Part shown: in pieces, positions 8,601-15,948 of the stretch | Numbering within the stretch: position 1 is the first letter of the stretch | Layout: each line of letters starts with the position of its first letter | Translations under genes and position numbers: made by a program | Source of the DNA: Bacteroidota bacterium | GTDB taxonomy: Bacteria > Bacteroidota > Bacteroidia > Cytophagales > Cyclobacteriaceae | Direction of reading: 5' to 3' | NCBI GenBank assembly: GCA_003242315.1 | Contig: QGUY01000017.1 | Span: 1 to 25,339 of the forward strand | Length of the DNA: 25,339 bases | The notes under the pieces: model-generated | The model's database searches: none | What the model was told of the DNA's origin: nothing | The model's input: the letters and a program-made list of their open reading frames with translations, nothing else

Positions 8601-8907
8601 GTGCGGTAATGTCCCTGAACTTGAAGTTGCCTTCATTGAGGTAGAGAACATTGGGCCGCATGTTGGCCGTGAAGTAAATGTCGTCAAGGCCATCATTGTT
8701 AATATCGCCTACGGCTACTCCACCGCCATTGTAGAAGTATTCATAGGTGAGCACGTTGGCGGTGGGTGATTCATCCAGTATATTCTTGAAAGTAATACCT
8801 GTTTCGGTCGCCGGTAGCTTCGTAAATAGCGCAGCCTCCTGCGCATGTAGGCCGGTGACGGTCAGGATCAGGATCCACACGCCCGATCGGAGGGTTGTGA
8901 TCTGCAT
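5596..8907 (-). CDS. Secreted FG-GAP/VCBS beta-propeller protein with ASPIC/UnbV domain (CRTAC1-like)
   Basis: This very large protein (1103 residues) has a signal peptide (WILILTVTGLHA, cleavage after residue 22). At least 14 calcium-loop motifs of the DxDxDGxxD type are visible, for example GDINNDGLDD (67-76), ADVNGDGYVD (119-128), DFDGDGDLD (177-185), DVNQDGWLD, DINNDGWVD, DFDNDGWKD and DFDNDGDID (473-481). An ASPIC/UnbV domain follows at about 518-592 (IGSKIMVYTGG, then HVGLG and VVIWPNG). A second set runs from 650 to 1022, ending in DVDGDGHQD. This implies two seven-bladed propellers flanking the ASPIC/UnbV module, as in bacterial CRTAC1-like proteins. No lipobox or type IX secretion tail is evident. 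The frame could start at 9027, but only Met at 8907 gives a signal peptide. First gene of an operon with the haloperoxidase; role probably in surface binding or enzyme scaffolding. Confidence 0.9.
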   Translation of the reverse strand: MQITTLRSGVWILILTVTGLHAQEAALFTKLPATETGITFKNILDESPTANVLTYEYFYNGGGVAVGDINNDGLDDIYFTANMRPNVLYLNEGNFKFRDITAQAGVSCDTGWKTGVTMADVNGDGYVDIYVCHSGKGDPEKRRNKLFINNGDLTFTERAAEFGLDDPGHSTHASFFDFDGDGDLDMYLLNHNVTVINEFEFASAKKKRDPYAGDKLFRNDNGRFVDVSEAAGIKGNPLGFGLGVTVADVNQDGWLDIYVSNDYVEPDYLYINNRNGTFTDRMTQYMQHISYFSMGCDVSDINNDGWVDIYTLDMLPEDNERQKLLYGPENYEHYALMVLNGFYFQNMRNMLHLNNRNGTYSEIGQYAGISNTDWSWAPLFVDFDNDGWKDLFVANGYYRDYTNRDFLKFKGDYYFEMAKSQQKADTFKLVTTMTSTPLQNYIFKNNGDLTFSNKSDDWGFTEKNFSSGSAYADFDNDGDIDLVINNQNEYASVYRNESNQRYHDRNYLAILLKGKGGNTQAIGSKIMVYTGGQVQYFEKMHTRGFQSCVTERIHVGLGSHRSADSVVVIWPNGARTVERLVQSGQLITLVQPDVPSGTRAINHLPKSDPLLTRVDTKIPYTHTEYGFNDFKRQPLLLTMLTNCGPVMATGDVNGDGLEDVYVGGAQDNPGRLYFQTPNGSFTESKQFFQAYDGRKFTDADAKFVDVDNDNDLDLYVVSGGYNNYKENDPALQDRLFINDGKGNFTYKPDGLPAATVSKSCVAVADFDKDGDQDIFLGGRVIPGSYPVTPESFLFVNNGDGSFTRATATIAPKLEKIGMVTDAKWIDVNNDGWPDLVLAGEFMAIEVFINRNGKTLEQATSRYFDRPLKGFWSRIVHGDFDNDGDQDLIIGNLGLNTQLRASDKEPVELVYKDFDKNGSIDPILTYYIHGTPYPFASRDELLDQIRSLRSKFTDYASYANARLEDIFSKSDLKNAQRLQVNRLETTYLENRDGKFVIRDLPREIQFSPVNAFALVDVDGDGHQDLVAGGNQSAIRIRMGVIDANFGQLFKNDGKGNFTYVGQADSGLVTTGDVKSMATIKVGNDPHLLIGINNVGIETYKLHEN

Positions 8908-9002
8908 GTTGCAAAAGGGGTTGCTCGTAGAAATTTCGCCATAATCAAACGTTCTAACAAGCCCTTTAGCAACAATTGCAGCGTCGCTGACACCACATCC
9001 TG

Positions 9003-9026
9003 TGTGTGTAATTGGTATTACACACA
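9003..9026. promoter_or_regulatory. Perfect 10-bp inverted repeat in the divergent control region; candidate operator
   Basis: TGTGTGTAAT (9003-9012) and ATTACACACA (9017-9026) are exact reverse complements separated by TGGT. The repeat lies in the 197-bp spacer between the minus-strand FG-GAP/haloperoxidase operon (start 8907) and the plus-strand lipoprotein gene (start 9105). The position suits a dimeric regulator acting on both. A possible plus-strand promoter, TTTG at 9054-9057 with GTTATTTG at 9076-9083, follows it. A possible minus-strand -7 element (AACGTTTG, 8953 to 8946) lies on the other side. Both promoter guesses are weak. Confidence 0.4.
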
Positions 9027-9104
9027 TGTCGATATGTCCGTCCGAAAAGACCGTTTGTAAATTGATATAAATCGCGTTATTTGTGTGATTCCCCTACCTC
9101 GCTT

Positions 9105-10619
9105 ATGCGTACCTCCGGATGGCTCCCTCTACTTGTTCTCCTGGTGTTCTCATGTGCCCGTAAGAAGACTGAACTCGCCTGGGAAGTGAACTTCCCCGTC
9201 ATTGGGTCATTGTCATCGCCCAGGGCGGCCGACCTGAATGGCGATGGCGTCCTGGATATTGTCTTGGGCGCAGGACGCAATGAGTACCAGCATTCAACGC
9301 AGGGTGTTCTCGCTCTTGACGGTGCGACCGGCGCGGTGCTGTGGGAACAGGAGGCTGACGATCAGGTCTACGGTTCGCCAACCTTTTACGACATAAATTC
9401 AGATGGCACTCCCGATGTCTTCATTGGCGGCCGGTCTCCATACTTGAGAGCCCTTGACGGCAAGACGGGCAAAGTGATCTGGGCGTATAACCATGAACAA
9501 TACGCGGACCATCCTGTTTTGAGGTACGCGCGATTCAGCTTTCAGAACAGTGTGCTTGTTCCCGATCAGAATGGCGATGGAATTGATGACCTCTTTATTG
9601 TCAACGGGGGTAATCCGAAAGCGCCACCCTATGATGAAAGTGATCGCTATCCCGGAGTTTTGATGGTATTCGATGCGCGTACCGGAACGATACTCGCAGC
9701 CGACACAGTTCCCGATGGGAAGGAGTCGTACATGGCTCCCCTGTGTTTCCGCCAGCCTGGTGCGACGGATTATACCATCGTGTTTGGAACAGGAGGTGAA
9801 ACGATCGACGGTCGACTTTACGTCACAACACTTTCCGATCTGATGAAGAGCAACGTCTCATCGGCCAAAGCAGTTGTCATGGAAACAGGACATGGTTTTA
9901 TTGCGCCTCCCGTAGCTGTTGATATAACCGGTGATGGATTTCTGGATATTATCGCGATCTCGCATGCAAGTACCGTCACTGCCATCGACGGTAAGACGCT
10001 GCAACACGTGTGGCAGCAGAAGATTGAAGGCACGGAATGCAGCAACAGTTTTGCGATTGGCTATTTTGCCGGTAATGACGACACGCCCGACCTGTTCACA
10101 TTTGTCAGCAAAGGTGAATGGCCTAACAACACGGGCACCATTGAGGTGATGCTCAATGGAAAGAACGGCGAAATCGCCTACAGGGCGGAGATGGGATGTA
10201 CAGGTTTTTCCTCACCTGTTGTTTATGATCTCAACAAGGACGGCGTTGACGAGGCTATTATCAGTATCAATGAGTTTGATTGTTCATTGGGATTCGTGGA
10301 GGCGACGATACCTCAGATCCAAAACCGTCTCCTTGCCGTTGATTTCCGCAGAGGATCAATACAACCCATCGACGAATCACAGGGCGTAAAGAACATATTT
10401 ACCACACCGTGGATCGGCGACATTGACGACGACGGATACCTGGACATCGTTTATTGTCAATATTACAGTCGCGGAGGTTTACTGGTCTTTTTAGGCATGC
10501 GTGTTCGGCGCATTTCAACTCATATCAAGGCGCGGCAGCCGGTGATATGGGGAGCGTACAGGGGCGTGATGGGGTGTTTTTGGGAAAGCGGTGATCGGGG
10601 CTTCCCTAGCGATTGCTGA
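9105..10619 (+). CDS. Lipoprotein with hybrid FG-GAP/PQQ-like beta-propeller
   Basis: The protein has 504 residues from Met at 9105, chosen because it gives a lipoprotein signal peptide ending in LLVFSC with the lipidated cysteine at 17. A frame start at 9081 would add eight residues. Calcium-loop motifs (DLNGDGVLD, DINSDGTPD, DQNGDGIDD, DITGDGFLD, DLNKDGVDE, DIDDDGYLD) alternate with PQQ-propeller-like repeats (ALDGATGAVLW, ALDGKTGKVIW, VFDARTGTIL, AIDGKTLQHVW, MLNGKNGEIAY, AVDFRRGSI). This regular alternation, six times, indicates one propeller with Ca loops in each blade. It is probably anchored in the outer membrane. Gene order (divergent from FG-GAP/haloperoxidase, convergent with susCD) suggests a shared surface role. 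The last 20 residues (GCFWESGDRGFPSDC and before) look unlike a propeller end, so a late frameshift is possible. Confidence 0.82.
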   Translation: MRTSGWLPLLVLLVFSCARKKTELAWEVNFPVIGSLSSPRAADLNGDGVLDIVLGAGRNEYQHSTQGVLALDGATGAVLWEQEADDQVYGSPTFYDINSDGTPDVFIGGRSPYLRALDGKTGKVIWAYNHEQYADHPVLRYARFSFQNSVLVPDQNGDGIDDLFIVNGGNPKAPPYDESDRYPGVLMVFDARTGTILAADTVPDGKESYMAPLCFRQPGATDYTIVFGTGGETIDGRLYVTTLSDLMKSNVSSAKAVVMETGHGFIAPPVAVDITGDGFLDIIAISHASTVTAIDGKTLQHVWQQKIEGTECSNSFAIGYFAGNDDTPDLFTFVSKGEWPNNTGTIEVMLNGKNGEIAYRAEMGCTGFSSPVVYDLNKDGVDEAIISINEFDCSLGFVEATIPQIQNRLLAVDFRRGSIQPIDESQGVKNIFTTPWIGDIDDDGYLDIVYCQYYSRGGLLVFLGMRVRRISTHIKARQPVIWGAYRGVMGCFWESGDRGFPSDC

Positions 10620-10624
10620 TTACC

Positions 10625-10660
10625 AAAAAAAGAAAGTACCCGCGAATCGCAGGTACTTTC
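10625..10660 (-). terminator. Strong intrinsic terminator of the susCD operon
   Basis: On the minus strand, GAAAGTACC pairs with GGTACTTTC (plus coordinates 10652-10660 and 10632-10640). The stem is extended by one T-G wobble and a GCG/CGC stack around an ATT loop, giving about 13 pairs. Seven T residues follow directly (A run at 10625-10631 on the plus strand). It lies 28 bp beyond the susD stop. On the plus strand the hairpin has no T tract, so it is not a clear terminator for the lipoprotein gene. Confidence 0.85.
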
Positions 10661-10687
10661 CAGAAATATTCGGTAAGGCCGTCGGCA

Positions 10688-12283
10688 CTAGTTACCGCCG
10701 TCCCACCATACTCTTGTCGTAGGTTCATCTGGCAAGGTCGCGCCTTGTGCGATGTTTTCTGCGTTGACAGCTACTTCGTGGCTAGGCAGACGCAGCTTTC
10801 GCGGGATGGTACCTCCGGTAACATTGCCCGGATAGTTGATCGGTACAAGTACCGGGAACCCGGTTCTTCTCCAGTCAGCCCATGCATCCCACCAGTTGAA
10901 GAACTTGCTGAGCCACATCTGATCGCCAATCATTTCTAGCGCATTAGCCGCCCCATCGGTGTAGCCCAGCGACTGAGCGTAGTTGACAGCAACCGTACCG
11001 TCCACCGCGAGGGACGGATCGAACGGCGTGTACATCTGGATTGCAGCTGCAACACCTGCTTCGAAATGTTCCTTCGCAGTACCAGGAACGGTACCGATAC
11101 CACGTTCAATGGCTTCAGCCTGGAGGAATTCTACTTCAGCATAGTTCATGAGCATGTACGGATCGTCATCATCCAGCATCTTGGTGTTGATGTGGGAGAA
11201 GTACTCATTCTGGTTAGCGCCCGTTGTACCAAGGTAATCATCGAGCAATGCCTGATCCAATCCATTCGGCATACCTTCTTGCGCCAGTGGATCCGTATTG
11301 CCATTCACACCGCCGCTGATGATCATCAGACGAGGGTCGTCGTCAGCGGCGCTGGCAGGGTCGGGGCCCTTCAGCATATCGATGAGCCGCTTGCTAAGCG
11401 TTGTGGGCTGGCCGCCATCGCCCGGCGCAAACGCACGGGAGATACCATTCTGGTTAGTCCACTCACTGGGCTCGAGTGCCATCGGAACCCACGCGTTGTC
11501 GTCGTTGCTCGTGAACACGCCACCCTGGATAGCCTTCGTTACGTACGTTTGGGCCATAGTGGCATCCACGTTCGACACGCGCATAGCAAGACGCAGCATC
11601 AACGAATATCCGAACTTCTTCCACTTGGCGATATCACCCTCATAGATGATGTCCGCCGCGGCGAAACCTTCGTCGGGATTTGATGGGCTGATTGCTGCAG
11701 AAGCTTCGTCGAGTTCCTTCAGTAGATCAGTATAGATCGCCTGTTGGTGATCATACGCGGGCTTGTGGATGCCTTGAATACCCTGCAACGCTTGCGAATA
11801 AGGAATGTTGCCGTAGTAATCGGTCAGCCTGTGGAAGAGGAATGCGCGCAAAATGCGAGCTGCTTCGCGCGTATTTTTTTTCTTCCCTTCCGCGTAGCCG
11901 CCAGGTCCGGTCTGCCTCAGTATTTCTGCGAGGTTCTTCAACTGATCCCCGTAGATGAATTCCCATGGAGCATTGTAGCTTTCCACGTTGTCCGTGTATT
12001 TGTCACCAGGGGAAATGCCACCGCCTGCCGTAGCAAGCTGCTGAATAGCATAGGCAGCGAACCCAATGTTCGTACGCCAGTCGATGTAGCGGTTGTCCCC
12101 AGACGAACCCGCCGAGGCTGCCCCAAGCTCAGCTGCCGTGAACAGGAAGTTCATGTCAATCTCGTTGAGCGCCTGCGGGTTGATATTTAGATCATGTAGC
12201 TCGTCGGTGTCACAGCTTGCGAGCGGAATAGCTGCCGCCAGGGCACACAACGCTGTTGTTCTGATATATTTCGTCAGTTTCAT
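10688..12283 (-). CDS. SusD/RagB-family substrate-binding outer-membrane lipoprotein
   Basis: The protein has 531 residues with a lipoprotein signal peptide (LAAAIPLASC, lipidated Cys24). Landmarks fit the SusD-like_2 branch: an N-terminal LNINPQALNEID region, the helical (TPR-like) stretch AARILRAFLFHRLTDYYGNIPYSQA at about 142-166 that packs on SusC, YAEVEFLQAEAI at about 386-397, and a C-terminal WWDAWADWRRTGFP region before PRKLRLP. SusD proteins sit as a lid on the SusC barrel and capture glycan or peptide ligands. The gene starts 18 bp after the susC stop, so the two are co-transcribed, and an intrinsic terminator follows. No glycosidase or other degrading enzyme is in this operon, so the ligand cannot be guessed. 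Confidence 0.93.
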   Translation of the reverse strand: MKLTKYIRTTALCALAAAIPLASCDTDELHDLNINPQALNEIDMNFLFTAAELGAASAGSSGDNRYIDWRTNIGFAAYAIQQLATAGGGISPGDKYTDNVESYNAPWEFIYGDQLKNLAEILRQTGPGGYAEGKKKNTREAARILRAFLFHRLTDYYGNIPYSQALQGIQGIHKPAYDHQQAIYTDLLKELDEASAAISPSNPDEGFAAADIIYEGDIAKWKKFGYSLMLRLAMRVSNVDATMAQTYVTKAIQGGVFTSNDDNAWVPMALEPSEWTNQNGISRAFAPGDGGQPTTLSKRLIDMLKGPDPASAADDDPRLMIISGGVNGNTDPLAQEGMPNGLDQALLDDYLGTTGANQNEYFSHINTKMLDDDDPYMLMNYAEVEFLQAEAIERGIGTVPGTAKEHFEAGVAAAIQMYTPFDPSLAVDGTVAVNYAQSLGYTDGAANALEMIGDQMWLSKFFNWWDAWADWRRTGFPVLVPINYPGNVTGGTIPRKLRLPSHEVAVNAENIAQGATLPDEPTTRVWWDGGN

Positions 12284-12301
12284 CTGTCTTTCGTTTAGAT
12301 T

Positions 12302-15300
12302 TTACAACCCTAAGTTGAGGTTAAACCCATAGCTCCGGGTAGACGGCATCGCGAAGTACTCAAGACCCTGCGCACCAGCGTTAGTCGAATACATCGACTC
12401 AGGATCTACGTTCTCGATGTTCTTCGAAATGATCGCCAGGTTCCGGGCTACGAAAGACACCGTAACTTTCTGGAACGGCGTCTTGCTCAGCAGCGTCCTT
12501 GGCAGTGTATACCCGAGCACCACCTGGCGGAGTTTGCTGAATGACGCGTCATAAATGAACATGTCGGAAATGGCAGTTGCCTCACCGCCCACTGAGCCCC
12601 AGTAGTCTCTCGCCTCACGCGGCGTGAGGTCGCGATCGATCGGGGTATAGACGGGTGATTCCGCTGTTCCGGTATTGACAACACCCGTAACGTGCAGGGG
12701 TGCTTCGCCTTCACGACCCAGGAGCGACTTCTTGTGCAAACCGTTCTGGATGAGCCTGTTGTTCGTTCCAGAGAAGATGTCACCGCCAATCTTGAAGTCG
12801 ATCAGGAAGCTCAAATTAAACCCTTTCCAGGTGAACGAGTTGTTAAAGCCTCCCGTCCAGTCAGCAATACCATTACCGATTGGAACATATTCAGAGGTAG
12901 CAACTGGCCGGCCATCCTCAAAGAAGATAGGATTACCGTTAGGATCGCGTTGTTGAACCCGACCTGTGATCATACCATACGGATAGCCAACGATATGCTT
13001 GATAAACACATTCCTCGTGCGAGGCTCTTCACCAACGACCTCATCGATACCGTCAGCAAGGTAGGTAACCTTGTTGTTGTTCTTAGCCAGGTTCAGTGAA
13101 ACATCCCAGGTGAGCGGGCCTTGGACCGGAGTTCCAGTCAGGAGGAGTTCGATACCCTTGTTTTCCATTTCACCCACGTTCACGTACGTTGCTCCAAATC
13201 CGGAAGCCCGAGAGATGGTAACAGCAAGAATGTCTTTCGTGGTCTTCTGGAAGTAATAGGTGAAGTCAACTCCTATCCGGTTGTTGAGGAATCGCAGATC
13301 CAATCCGATTTCAGTTTCGGTGGACACTGCGGGTTGCAACAGCGGGTTAGGAATGGTACCGTTGTTGCCCTGCGCCTGCGAGAAGGTGGCCATAGAGCGA
13401 CCCAGGTGCGGAGCTCCGCTAAGCGAGTAAGTCAGGTTGGCGTTGTAGGGACCAAGGTTCGCAGTAGCAACTTGCGCCCATGAAACTCTGACCTTTCCAA
13501 AGCTGAGCCAGGTAGGCAGTGTGCTAAACGCATCACTAAATACGAACGAAGCACCCACCGAAGGATAGAAGTAATGGTTGTACTCAGGATTCAACACTGA
13601 GAACCAGTCTTCCCGTCCCGTTGCCGTGATGAACAACACGCCGTTGTAACCGATTTCAGCAGACCCAAACAGCGAGTTGATACCCATTTCGTCGAAGCCG
13701 TAGCCGAAGTTACGGGAACTGGTGTTATTGATTGCAGGGAAAAACTGTACGTTGAATCCGCTACCATCAGCCGAAATTCTTTCCCATGTCCTTCTCATCC
13801 TGTTGCCTCCGACAAACGCGTTCACGCTGATCTTTCCAAATTCTTTGTCGAAGCCCAACATCCACTCCATGTTTGTTTCGCGCGTGCGGTCTTCGGCTTC
13901 TGAACGCGCCCCGCCGAGTTGATAACCGGTACCTTCAGGAGTGAGTGATGTGGAACGGCGTGTGTACCAGTCGAGACCGATCCGACCCGAAATCCAGAGG
14001 AAGTCTGTGATGTCGTAACGCAACGAACCTGAAGAAATTATCCGGTCACGGGTATCGTCATCAATGAACTGGTAGGTTGCCCACCACGGATTCTGGCCCC
14101 AGTTGTTTGCCGCCGGCAGCCATTCCTGACCAGGCAAACGGGCATCGCCACCTTGTCCATATATGGTGAGAAGTTCATCCGAAATACCTTCCGGAATTGC
14201 TCCGAGCTTGTTCGGATCACCGCGATAAATGTCGACGTCCACGTTATTGGGTATTATCCACATAGACTGAACGGCGTTACCCGGGGAGTCGGACAATACC
14301 GGGCGGTTGTGTGCGAACTCGTGAGAGTACATGATCTTGGCATCGAGGGTAAGCTTGTCTGCAAACCTCGCGTTGGTAGACAATGTAGCATTAGTTCTAT
14401 CGAAGCCACTGTTGGGAAGCACCGATGTGCTCCTCAGGTCAGACACCGAAAAACGGAAGGTCTGATTTTCTCCACCGCCGGTGAGTGCGAGGCTATTCGT
14501 CCATGCGTGACCGGTTTCGAAGAATTTATCCCAATTGTCGCCCACGTAGCTGTACGGCCTGGCAACGCCATCAAACTGCAGTACATTGGAACCGTCAAGC
14601 CTGGGTCCCCAGTGAGAGGAACCCCAACTGAAAGCTTGTTGAAGGGTCGTCGGCTTTGAAGGCGTTTCGCCCACGAAATTGCCAGCGCCAAACTCGTGCT
14701 GCAGGTCTCTTAAATCATTGACCGTCTCGAAAACGTAGTTGGAGTTGAATTCGATGCCCAGTCCCCTCCGGGCTGCACCTTTCTTAGTGGTGATGTTGAT
14801 AACACCGAACCCCGCGCGGCCACCATAAAGAGCCGCTGCGCTGGCACCTTTCAACACAGTGATTGACTCGATGTCGTCAGGGTTTATACTGGTGAGACCA
14901 TCACCTTCGTCGCGTCCACCCCAAAGTCCAGCTTGTCCAAAGTTGGTGTTATCCATCGGAATACCGTCGATAACATACAGGGGATTACCGCCAGAGAGTG
15001 TTTTGTTACCGCGAATTACCACGCGGGTTGACCCCGCAGGGCCGGAAGAGGCTTTACTTACGTTCACGCCAGCAACCCGACCCGAAAGTTGAGCAGCCAG
15101 GTTGTTTTCGCGGGCCTGAACGAACTCGTCTCCCTTCACTTCGCTAACCGAATAGTTGAGTGCCTTAACCTCTCTTTCAATACCGAGAGCCGTTACAATC
15201 ACTTCACTCAACTGACGAATGTCTTCGGAAAGTGTCACATCAACAGTGGTCCGCGCGCCCACTTCCACTTCTTGTGTCATGTAGCCGATAAAAGAGAACA

Positions 15301-15514
15301 CAAGCACCGTTCCGTCACCTACATCAAGCGTATACCTACCGTTAGAATCGGTGGTTGTACCGGAAGACGTGCCTTTCACGATAACATTAACGCCGGGCAT
15401 CGGCGTGCCCTGCGTATCAGAGACTGTCCCTGAAATCGTCCGCTGCGCATATGCCGATACACTGGCAAATACGAGCAACAATCCCAGTATGAAAACGTGG
15501 TATCGTTGTTTCAT
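12302..15514 (-). CDS. SusC/RagA-family TonB-linked outer-membrane transporter
   Basis: This 1070-residue TonB-dependent transporter imports ligands caught by its SusD partner. It has a signal peptide (LLLVFASVSAYA, cleavage after 23) and a carboxypeptidase-D regulatory-like domain (26-100: ISGTVSDTQGTPMPGVNVIVKGT). A TonB-box-like LSEVIVTALGI (102-112) leads to the plug with the SusC/RagA signature (IRGNKTLSGGNPLYVIDGIP, then NPDDIESITVLKGASAAALYGGRAGFGVINITTKKG at about 211-246, cited in pieces here). The rest is a C-terminal beta-barrel ending in aromatic-rich GFNLNLGL. There is no N-terminal STN domain, so signalling to an anti-sigma factor is unlikely, and control is more likely by a conventional regulator acting in the long upstream region. 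First gene of the susCD operon. Confidence 0.95.
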   Translation of the reverse strand: MKQRYHVFILGLLLVFASVSAYAQRTISGTVSDTQGTPMPGVNVIVKGTSSGTTTDSNGRYTLDVGDGTVLVFSFIGYMTQEVEVGARTTVDVTLSEDIRQLSEVIVTALGIEREVKALNYSVSEVKGDEFVQARENNLAAQLSGRVAGVNVSKASSGPAGSTRVVIRGNKTLSGGNPLYVIDGIPMDNTNFGQAGLWGGRDEGDGLTSINPDDIESITVLKGASAAALYGGRAGFGVINITTKKGAARRGLGIEFNSNYVFETVNDLRDLQHEFGAGNFVGETPSKPTTLQQAFSWGSSHWGPRLDGSNVLQFDGVARPYSYVGDNWDKFFETGHAWTNSLALTGGGENQTFRFSVSDLRSTSVLPNSGFDRTNATLSTNARFADKLTLDAKIMYSHEFAHNRPVLSDSPGNAVQSMWIIPNNVDVDIYRGDPNKLGAIPEGISDELLTIYGQGGDARLPGQEWLPAANNWGQNPWWATYQFIDDDTRDRIISSGSLRYDITDFLWISGRIGLDWYTRRSTSLTPEGTGYQLGGARSEAEDRTRETNMEWMLGFDKEFGKISVNAFVGGNRMRRTWERISADGSGFNVQFFPAINNTSSRNFGYGFDEMGINSLFGSAEIGYNGVLFITATGREDWFSVLNPEYNHYFYPSVGASFVFSDAFSTLPTWLSFGKVRVSWAQVATANLGPYNANLTYSLSGAPHLGRSMATFSQAQGNNGTIPNPLLQPAVSTETEIGLDLRFLNNRIGVDFTYYFQKTTKDILAVTISRASGFGATYVNVGEMENKGIELLLTGTPVQGPLTWDVSLNLAKNNNKVTYLADGIDEVVGEEPRTRNVFIKHIVGYPYGMITGRVQQRDPNGNPIFFEDGRPVATSEYVPIGNGIADWTGGFNNSFTWKGFNLSFLIDFKIGGDIFSGTNNRLIQNGLHKKSLLGREGEAPLHVTGVVNTGTAESPVYTPIDRDLTPREARDYWGSVGGEATAISDMFIYDASFSKLRQVVLGYTLPRTLLSKTPFQKVTVSFVARNLAIISKNIENVDPESMYSTNAGAQGLEYFAMPSTRSYGFNLNLGL

Positions 15515-15771
15515 ATAATCTGTTTGTTGGGTTAATTGAATTTAGATCGCCCGTCGCCGGACGGACAGTCCCCAAAAGGATGCCTGGCAACCCCGGGGAA
15601 TAGAAGAAAGTTCGAGGTCTAATGCATAGGGTGAAGGGGTTAGTTTTTGCAAACAAGAAGAACTCGAAAAAAACGCGATCAAAACGCACGCGTGTGATGA
15701 AGTTATGGAATGAAAAACATATATCACAGTGTATTTTCTACGAACGGTCAAAATGGCAGAGTTTTGGAACC

Positions 15772-15783
15772 GTTATCGATAAC
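15772..15783. promoter_or_regulatory. Perfect 12-bp palindrome, LacI-type operator-like
   Basis: GTTATCGATAAC at 15772-15783 equals its own reverse complement. An even palindrome with a central CG and flanking A/T-rich bases is the usual form of LacI-family operators, for example those of gluconate repressors. It lies 258 bp upstream of the susC start and 165 bp upstream of cysS. Control of susCD by a sugar-responsive LacI-type regulator is therefore plausible, but no such regulator is encoded in the window. Confidence 0.4.
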
Positions 15784-15802
15784 TTTCGCCAAAAATGCAG
15801 AT

Positions 15803-15837
15803 TTTGTGTCATACACACACACGTCTGGCTACCTTTG
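15803..15837 (+). promoter_or_regulatory. Possible promoter for cysS
   Basis: TACCTTTG at 15830-15837 matches the Bacteroidota -7 consensus TAnnTTTG exactly, and TTTG lies at 15803-15806. The 23-bp spacer is longer than the usual 19-21 bp, so the pair is only a moderate match. The leader to the ATG at 15949 would be about 105 nt. Confidence 0.3.
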
Positions 15838-15948
15838 CGGGGACGATTGCAGCCTTGCCAAAACACACCTTTTGTCACACTTTCCGCGCATGATTTTTTC
15901 TGCGGCTTTTATCAAACTTACTGTTAATTTCGGCGGTTTATTCAGCCG

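Larger units (their letters stand above)
15515..15948. other. 434-bp divergent intergenic region between susC and cysS
   Basis: No convincing gene lies here; the short open frames lack coding character. Near susC, CCGTC (15551-15555) pairs with GACGG (15560-15564), and TCCCC (15569-15573) pairs with GGGGA (15595-15599), so the susC leader or the opposite strand could be structured. The plus strand at about 15560-15625 recalls parts of the SAM-I riboswitch core (see findings). Other elements are a perfect palindrome at 15772-15783 and, for cysS, a possible promoter at 15803-15837. I could not identify a clear promoter for susC. Confidence 0.6.

Noticed and set aside
8044..8769. Plus-strand open frame of 241 codons
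   Set aside because: Antisense to the FG-GAP protein. The repeated calcium-loop codons keep the opposite strand open, so it is a shadow.
8908..9027. Forty-residue N-terminal extension of the FG-GAP protein
   Set aside because: It would put the signal peptide inside the protein and cover the inverted repeat at 9003-9026. Met at 8907 gives a normal secretion signal.
15693..15728. TGTGAT ... ATCACA inverted repeat as a CRP-type site
   Set aside because: The half-sites are 24 bp apart, far more than the 6 bp expected for a CRP/FNR site.
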